NCBI GenBank assembly: GCA_027493545.1
Contig: JAOSKR010000002.1
Location: 124,001-188,000 of the forward strand
DNA from: Roseovarius sp.
Lineage (GTDB): Bacteria; Pseudomonadota; Alphaproteobacteria; Rhodobacterales; Rhodobacteraceae
DNA: 64,000 nucleotides
Reading direction: 5' to 3'
Part shown: positions 58,158-64,000 of the stretch, piece after piece
How the letters are laid out: each line of letters starts with the position of its first letter
Numbering within the stretch: position 1 is the stretch's first letter
The notes under the pieces: generated by a model
What the model was told of the DNA's origin: nothing
Seen by the model: only the letters and a program-made list of their open reading frames with translations
The model's database searches: none
Made by a program: the position numbers and the translations under genes

Positions 58158-60475
58158 ATGCCCCGGAATCGCAGCTTTCCGCCCCATCTTGAGATCCGCC
58201 GAGCCGGCTACTACTGGCGCAGACGCCTGCCCCGGTCCCTACGGGACCGGGGTGGCCGGTCGTCCGGCGCCCCGGGAGACGAAATCTCGACCACCTCGAA
58301 AAAAATCCTCCTGTGTTTCTCGCTTCGCACCCACGTCCTCGGCGATGCGAAGATCCCGGCCCGCCGTCTCACCGAGATGAGCGACCTGGTCTTCGCCGCA
58401 GACGCGGAGACGACGATGACAATTGCGCCCGAAACACAGGCCTTGATGCTGGAAAGCCTCGCTCGCTTCGAGATCGAGGCCTTCGAGCGCGCGCGCGCCG
58501 TCGCCGCTCCCCGCAGCCCGGAGGTCGCCGCCCTGGATCTGCGGCGTGAAGAGGCGCTGCAGACGACCTTGCGACAAGCGATTTATCTCGGACACCGGGA
58601 AGTCGCGCAGCGCCCGCTGCGGCATGTTGCCGCGCATCTCGGGATTGAACTCGACGAGGCCGATGAGGATTGGACCGCGCTGGCCTATCAGGCAACCAGG
58701 GTCCTGCTCGATGTGAGTCAGGAGCGGTCCCGTCGTCAGCAGGGGATCTACGGCCAGCCGACACTGGTCTTCCGCCGCGCGGTCAGCACGGCCGAGCCGG
58801 CCGCAGGCCCGCAACAAACTGCCCCGGCGGAGATCACGGTTGCACCGGCAGTCTTCGCGAGCAACGCGGCGGTCATCGCACCTGTTGCACCTGCCCCGGC
58901 CTCCTTCGCGACGGAAAACCGCGCCGATACGCCAAAGGTGACGCCTGCAGCCGAAGCCCCGTCTGGGGCGGATCAGCAGCAAGACGCGCCTGTCCGCGAT
59001 GAGCCCTCGGCCGGCATGCCTTCTCTCAAGAATTCGACATCCCCGGCACCGCCTATCGTGCCGGCGGGGTTCGACCTCCCCGAAGGCTATGACGAGCAGA
59101 GCTGGCAGAAAGCACGTGTCGCAGCCCGCCCACCCCGGATCTTGATCGACAAGAGCCTGCTCTCGGACCGGTCGCGCGAAGCGATCGAGAAGCAACGGGA
59201 ATCACCCTGGCTGAGGCGATCGAGCTCTATTTCGAGCTGCTGAGCTGGGGATACAAGGCTCCGTTCAACAAGTACCAGAAACGCAAAGAAATCCCCCGGA
59301 AACTGAGGAATGCGCCTGCCGAGGAACGCCTTTGCGAGGACCACAGGGGCAAGCGGCGGCTCGCGCTCGATCACTGGCCGGCCGCTCTCGGCGACGAGCC
59401 GGTGGATGAAATCCATGTCGACGAGGTGAATGATGCTCTTCAGCGCTTCTGGGGGTTCCGGCCAATCATGGCAAATCCGAAAAAGACCGCGCCCAATACA
59501 GCCTGGCGGAACTGATCGAAAAAGGCGGATGCACTGCAGGCTCAGCTCGACAGGGACATCGTGAGGGCAAAGGCCCGCGGCGCAAGCTCCCCGGAGATCG
59601 ACAAGATGCGCCCGGAGGGACACGTCCCCCGGATCTCCGTGACCACATACATCAAGCACGGGCGCGTCATGCGTGCCGTTGGCGAAATGCTGATGGACAT
59701 GCAGCTGATTGACCAGAATCCGTTCAGCATCTGCACTTGGAGCAACGCGGACGTGAAAGATCTCAAGAGAGACGAAGGCGGCCGCAAACGCGAAGCCCGG
59801 GATGACCGGATCAACTATCTCTGGGGGTCTCGCATCTACCAGGAACCGCTTGAGGATATCGGCGAGCCTCTGTTCTGGGCACCGCTCATCGCGAGGCACC
59901 AGGGGATGCGCATGGAGGAGATCCTTCAGCTCGGCCCCGACGATTTCGGGTCGGACAGGGGTATCCCGTATCTGCGGATTCGCCACACCATCATCAATGG
60001 CGTGAAGACGCTCAGCAGCGCACGGACACTGCCGGTCCATCCGCAACTGATCGAGCTCGGCCTGCTGAAACTGGTCGCGCTGCGCAAGAAAGAATGTCAC
60101 ATCCGGCTCTTCCCATTCCTCAACCGCGGCAAGCAGAAGGGCACTTTCTCGGCGAATTTCTCCAAGAATTTCGGATATTATCGCCGCACAAACGAGTGCT
60201 ACTGGCCCGGCCTGGATTTTCATGCTCTGCGCACCACCTTCCATCACGATCTCTTGGGGGACGACAAATCGGATGCCATTCGCTGCCGCCTTATGGGGCA
60301 TACCTATACCGACGAAGGAGACCGCTCCTACGGCCAGAATCTCAAGATCGAGAAGCTCGCCGACCGGATGACGTCTGTCGTGGTCGATATCAGCATGATC
60401 CGGCGTCCCTTCGAGGAGGACCGCAATGCCGCTCGTCGCCGCAAGCAGGAACTCGGGCTGAGGGTCGTCGGGTAG
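58158..60475 (+). CDS. Large tyrosine-type site-specific integrase, three frame breaks
   Basis: 772 residues after correction. Start ATG 58158 (MPRNRSFPPHLEIRRAGYYW) lies 8 bases after AGGAGGG. An N-terminal DUF6538-like segment (YYWRRRLP) and a long Ala/Pro-rich linker (about 220-320) precede the core-binding and catalytic domains. Catalytic residues: Arg in RHQGMRMEEILQL, HxLR in FHALRTTFHHD, LMGH, and the Tyr in RSYGQ. Breaks lie near 59198-59202 and 59462-59468 (one base missing each) and near 59523-59526 (one extra G). The integrase reads away from the tRNA attachment site. Alternatively it is a decaying gene, but all active-site residues remain. Confidence 0.82.
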
Positions 60476-60646
60476 ACAATCCCCGAGCATGTCGGCCAGC
60501 ATTGGCTCCTCTTGGCGGCAAGGCCGGGCCGCGGTCCGCGATTTCGTTCCGTCGCGAAAGCGATATTGAGCGCACATGATATCCCGCCGGCGGCCCCGCC
60601 CGTGGCACATCTTGCGCCTCGGCCGGAGCACCAGCAGGTTTCGACG

Positions 60647-61066
60647 TCATCCACCGAAGCGCCGGTTGACGATGCGCTCGGCAGCGAGGCGATACTCCAA
60701 CACCTGTAGCATCTCGCGAAGGACGCGCAGATTGCCGAGACATTGGGCGATCTGTTCACCTCGCGGGGTCAGAACCCGCTCATCTGCGATGGTGCCGATC
60801 GCGCCCTCTTCCGGATCGTTGCGGCCATGAAAGACTGGCACGATTCCCTGGGTTTCTTGATCGAGCTCCGCGTTGAGAAGCGAGATGACGAGATCGAGTG
60901 CTGCGCACCCATCCTGTCTAAGCAGCCTGTCCTCCGAAATGCTGTTCATGGCTCGTCGGATCGCATGCTGATTGTCGCTCGTCCCGGCAATCTCGGCCGA
61001 TGTTGCCGTCTTGGCGACATGGCTGGTTTTTTCGAGGCTGCGCGCGCAGAGTTCCTCTAACGGCAT
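60647..61066 (-). CDS. Unknown small helical protein of the island (second after the recombinases)
   Basis: 139 residues from ATG 61066 (MPLEELCARSLEKTSHVAKT); the start is uncertain. Predicted mostly helical: DGCAALDLVISLLNAELDQE, LTPRGEQIAQCLGNLRVLRE and MLQVLEYRLAAERIVNRRF. No signal peptide or membrane segment. It follows the other small gene by 85 bp on the same strand. Nothing recognisable; it may be an accessory of the recombinases. The 171-bp gap to the integrase stop (60476-60646) shows nothing. Confidence 0.55.
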   Translation of the reverse strand: MPLEELCARSLEKTSHVAKTATSAEIAGTSDNQHAIRRAMNSISEDRLLRQDGCAALDLVISLLNAELDQETQGIVPVFHGRNDPEEGAIGTIADERVLTPRGEQIAQCLGNLRVLREMLQVLEYRLAAERIVNRRFGG

Positions 61067-61151
61067 GGTGTGGATGTTCACGACCGACTCCGGTCTTGCC
61101 TTCGCGGCATGCGATGGCTTCAAGGTGCCGGCCGAATGGCCGGCGGAGGGG

Positions 61152-61568
61152 TCATGCTGCGGAAAGATCGAAGAGCTCGCGCTGAACGACATCGCAGTTC
61201 GGATGCTCCTCGGCAATCGTCACGAGAAGATCCGAGAACCGGTCGGCCTCATAGCAAATCTCCTCGACGCGGGGATCCAGGATGTCGAGCGACATGAAGC
61301 GCGCGGTTTCTTCGCGCTCGGGATCGCCGACAAAATCGAGCATCATTAAACGGTGGAGCCAGACGAGTTCATGCTTGAGGGCCTTCGTCAGCACGTCACT
61401 CTTCGCGATATCCGCGAAGAGCCGCAGGCAGCGGCGATGCGCTGCCGGGCCGCCGAGCATTGCCGCGGCGCTGAGCATCGCTTCATCGTGTTCATGGAAA
61501 AAATCTCTGGTGAGCTCGAGCGCGCGGTCACCGCCCGCAATGCGCAATTGTGCTGGTAGATTGGACAT
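61152..61568 (-). CDS. Unknown small helical protein of the island (first after the recombinases)
   Basis: 138 residues. The start is fixed by a perfect AGGAGG six bases before ATG 61568 (MSNLPAQLRIAGGDRALELT). An acidic, helical protein: DFFHEHDEAMLSAAAMLGGP, LKHELVWLHRLMMLDFVGDP and YEADRFSDLLVTIAEEHPN. No known domain. The position behind two recombinase genes resembles tnpC, a small accessory protein of Tn554-like elements, though I see no sequence link. A perfect 21-bp hairpin lies in its leader. Confidence 0.65.
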   Translation of the reverse strand: MSNLPAQLRIAGGDRALELTRDFFHEHDEAMLSAAAMLGGPAAHRRCLRLFADIAKSDVLTKALKHELVWLHRLMMLDFVGDPEREETARFMSLDILDPRVEEICYEADRFSDLLVTIAEEHPNCDVVQRELFDLSAA

Positions 61569-61716
61569 CGGATACCTCCTGTTCACGCCGTCGTTCATGA
61601 CGGTCAAGACCCCGGAAGAACCTCCTTCTCGATTTCCGGGGAATGGTGTCGCCGGCGTTCCGGTAGCAGCGGAGAGTTTGACGGCCGGCGGGTTTCTGCA
61701 TCTTTTTTGAGGCGTT

Positions 61717-61768
61717 GCATTCCTGTCTGCCGCGCTCTCGCAAGAAGGAGCGCGGCAGACAGGAATGC
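61717..61768. repeat. Perfect 21-bp inverted repeat in the island
   Basis: Arms at 61717-61737 (GCATTCCTGTCTGCC...) and 61748-61768 (...GGCAGACAGGAATGC) are perfectly complementary over 21 bp around a 10-base loop. It lies between the recombinase stop (61830) and the small gene start (61568). On the minus strand no T tract follows, so it is not a standard terminator. It could be a strand-exchange site, a binding site for a recombinase dimer, or an RNA structure. The rest of the 261-bp gap holds nothing clear. Confidence 0.75.
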
Positions 61769-61829
61769 GGCCGAACCTTTCCCTTGCTTCCCTTTTCTGG
61801 AAGGATTGCGCATGTGGCCCGCCCAAGCC

Positions 61830-63412
61830 TCATCCTGACCTTGGCTCTTCTTCGCCCGCAACGGCGCGCCCTGTGGGGGTGCCCAGGGCAATCGGGTCCC
61901 GGCTCTGGATTGAAGCACCGAGAGAATCTGGCAGGTACGATGTTGCGAAGCTTTGAGGCTTCGTCGGACAACGTCGGCAGCCGGAAACAGCGATTGATTG
62001 GGGTGCCATTCCACCCATGCGGATTTCATAATCACCTTTTGCCGCCCGGTTTCTCGCCTTGCGCTTGCCAGCTGACCTTTCAGCCTGCGTCGCGATGGTC
62101 GCTCGCGACTCTTGCCAGATCGCCTGCGCCGCCGCCCCTTCGCATTCGGCACGATAGGATTCACCGGCTTTTCGCGTGCCATGTCCGAGATGCGTGGCGA
62201 TGACGTCCGCCGCGTGGGCAGGATCATGACGCCGCATGTAGTCCGCGGCGAGCGTCCTCAAATCATGCGATGGCACGCCGATCGCGGCCCTGGTCAACTC
62301 GGTCGGCAGGTTGCGATACGGCTCATTGTCCTCGAGCGTCAGCCAATTGCGGCCGACGAGTTCCTGGTAGCGGATATGGATCAGCCGATCGGGGCGTCCA
62401 TCAAGGATCCATTCATCCAGAATCTCGCAGATCTCCGGCCAGATTGCACCCGTTTCCGTTGCGCCCTCGTCTTCGCCTGTTTCCATTCGGCGCGCCAGGT
62501 TCCGTCGATTTCACGGACCATGTGCTCGCCGAACCGCCAAGAGACGAGATCGCCCTTTCGCGGCGGCTTGTTGACGATGACGGCGCAGACGGCCGCCTGC
62601 TGCATGCAGCGGCGGCGAGCCGCACTGTGGGCCGGCAGGGCATGAGCGCGCTCCCTGAGTTCGCGGATCCTGTCGGCAACACGCGCATATCCGCCCCGTT
62701 CCATCAATCCGGAAATCCTTTCATACTTGTTCTTCTCGTCGAGCGCGGTCTGATCTCGCAGGTCGCGCGTGATGACCTGCATCGCGGAAAGGCTTTCCTC
62801 GGCGACGCCGCCCTTGGCGCCCAGAGCAATCAACCCCTCGATGTAGTTCGCAGCCGTGACGGGCTTCACGCGCCGGTCCTTGTCGGGATGGAACAGGAAG
62901 GCGTCTGAAAGCTCGCAGGCTGCGATGAACCCGTGCATGTCCGACGCGAGACCCTCTGCGACGACGGCGGCGCACCGGTCGATACTCGCGAGATAGCGCT
63001 TCCGGGTGCTGGCCCTGATCGATGCTGCGTCGAGCTCCGGTTTCATCCGCCGCCATGCGGCCGGCCAGTTGTCTCCGACGGGCTTTGCCTTCTTCCAGGC
63101 ACCTCTCGCCACCGGCTTCTCTCGCCGGGTGTACCATTCGTCGCTGACGATCCTGGCCGACGCGGTGGACACATGCGGCGCATATGTCGCCAGAGCCCGC
63201 AGCAGACACCGAAATGTCGATTCCGAGGCGGCGGCGGCGCGGTAGGCGTCCGCAGCCGGCATGAGGGAATTTCCCTTGCCGGCGCGGACGGCGGTCCAGA
63301 ATCGCCCCATCACATGTGCGGCGCCGGGCGCGAGGTTCGGTGCGTTCCCGATCATCGCGCGCCGGATGACCGCCGGCGCGTCCTTCAGAATTGTCGCGAG
63401 ATCAGCTCTCAT
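61830..63412 (-). CDS. Tyrosine recombinase of the island (second in operon), one frame break
   Basis: 527 residues after correction. A core-binding domain (RKRYLASIDRCAAVVAEGLA) is followed by a catalytic domain: Arg in NKPPRKGDLVSWRFG, HxLR in GVPSHDLRTLAADYMRR, LGH and the Tyr in HLGHGTRKAGESYR. The full residue set suggests an active enzyme. The frame is lost near 62449-62452 (one G missing in CGGGTG). ATG 63412 lies 1 bp after the stop of the first recombinase, so the two are co-translated. Size and order resemble TnpB of Tn554-like elements. Confidence 0.8.
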
Positions 63413-63413
63413 T

Positions 63414-64000
63414 TCAGGTCCTCCTTTTCATGCGTGCAAAGATGTCGGGATGTTGCGCCAGCAGGGACTCGCGAACGGCCACCGCCGCGGCTTCGCCGCT
63501 GTCTTTGCCATAATGACGGCGCGCGACCTGCTCGGTGTTGGCCAGCACCGAGGCCACGTTTGCAAAATCGCCGGGTCTGACGGCCAGCATGAGGGTCGCG
63601 AGCGCGTGACGGCACTGGTGCGGCGTCAGCCCGAGTCCGAGCTGCCGATCGCCCAGATCCCAGAGCTCCATGATCGCAGCGACCGACATGCAGCCTGCCG
63701 GCAGATTCAGCGCGGATTTGCGCAGCCGCGGAGCGGCAGTTCCCGGAAACAGGTAGGGTGACGAGTCGATGCCGCGCAGCTTCATCAGCGCCGGTCGATC
63801 GATCCGGTCCCATTGCCAGAGCACCCGCGCATCCTCGCCGTGCACGTTGACGATCAGTGTCTGTCCGTTCTTCACCTCGCCTCCCGAAAGCGGATCTCGG
63901 CATGCTCCCGGTCAACGATCCAGGTCAGGTTGCGCGGGCAATCCGGCGTCGCCTTGCGGCGGGTCATGAACAGGTTGGCCGGGCGCAGCGCGCGGCTGAC
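63414..64000 (-). CDS. Tyrosine recombinase C-terminal part (first in operon, N-terminus beyond the window), one frame break
   Basis: 195 residues are visible. The catalytic domain shows HxxR in LTPHQCRHALATLML, LANTEQVARRHYG with the nucleophile Tyr, and a His to Asn change where LGH normally stands. The catalytic Arg I motif is not seen and may lie in VSRALRPANLFM or upstream. The frame is lost near 63872-63875 (one G missing in GCGAGG). The gene continues to the right of the window. Order and size suggest the TnpA position of a Tn554-like set. Confidence 0.75.

Larger units (their letters stand above)
58038..64000. mobile_element. Integrated element at tRNA-Asn (left part; continues beyond the window)
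   Basis: Directly after the tRNA 3' end lies a tyrosine integrase gene reading inward, followed on the other strand by two more tyrosine recombinases and two small unknown genes. Base composition is visibly less GC-rich than in the core genes. The tRNA 3' end most likely forms attL; no second copy of the tRNA end occurs inside the window, so attR is beyond 64000. The element is at least 6 kb. Confidence 0.75.

Noticed and set aside
60328..60759. Cys/Ser-rich minus-strand gene between the small protein and the integrase
   Set aside because: It overlaps the integrase C-terminus, lacks a ribosome site and has no gene-like composition.
61717..61768. Integron attC site
   Set aside because: The arms are perfect, without the unpaired bases of attC, and the GTTRRRY core is not present at the ends.
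58038..64000. CRISPR array, restriction-modification or known defence genes in the island
   Set aside because: No regularly spaced repeats beyond the GTGCAC ladder, and no motifs of such systems in the visible part.

Overview
The window is high-GC DNA from an alphaproteobacterium, most likely a member of the Rhodobacterales (Rhodobacteraceae/Roseobacter group). This rests on the gene content: a divergent phaZ/phaC-phaP-phaR polyhydroxyalkanoate locus with PhaR boxes, a pccB...pccA-mcm propionyl-CoA block, an Hda-type DnaA homologue behind an AI-2E transporter, a 453-residue ProS, an RSP_2648-type PIN protein, and many small families (DUF2852, DUF6497, DUF4174, DUF5665, DUF6778) known mainly from this group. 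No species can be named from the sequence alone.

Layout. 1-3575: PHA metabolism (phaZ partial, phaC, phasin phaP, repressor phaR). 3589-12101: a LysR regulator, then a long minus-strand block with two glutamine-synthetase-family enzymes, a glutamine amidotransferase, a PuuB-like FAD amine oxidoreductase, a DegT aminotransferase, a class IV aminotransferase and a CMP/guanine-type deaminase. This looks like a gamma-glutamylated amine (polyamine-type) catabolic system; two TTTGATCAAA palindromes mark its upstream half. 12364-22875: housekeeping and small genes (bpt, RDD protein, DUF2852, ybaK, glnE, PIN protein, amidase, Bcr/CflA exporter). 23107-31535: propionyl-CoA carboxylase and methylmalonyl-CoA mutase with small lipoproteins between them. 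31622-41290: MAPEG, VOC, GNAT, TerB-DnaJ and nuclease-like genes, then ppx and ppk1 (polyphosphate), hdaA and an AI-2E transporter. 41556-46669: proS, a ferric-reductase-like flavoprotein and lolC-lolD. 46825-57884: mixed genes including an Ldh2-type dehydrogenase, a cytochrome c behind an FNR-like box, a large beta-helix protein, an EamA transporter, a universal stress protein, a histidine kinase and an MBL-fold hydrolase.

57963-64000: a tRNA-Asn(GTT) gene followed at once by an integrated element. A large tyrosine integrase reads away from the tRNA behind a ladder of GTGCAC repeats. On the other strand are two consecutive tyrosine recombinases (the first cut by the window end), a perfect 21-bp hairpin and two small helical proteins of unknown function. 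The order resembles the tnpA-tnpB-tnpC arrangement of Tn554-like elements. It is the part of the window most likely to hold something undescribed.

Quality caution. I count 28 single-base frame breaks in 23 genes, about 16 missing and 12 extra bases, almost all in short G or C runs. They hit genes that should be intact, such as proS, glnE and phaC. After one-base corrections every one of these genes has a length divisible by three and continuous family similarity. I therefore treat them as probable residual sequencing errors and give the full corrected gene span, saying in each entry where the frame breaks.
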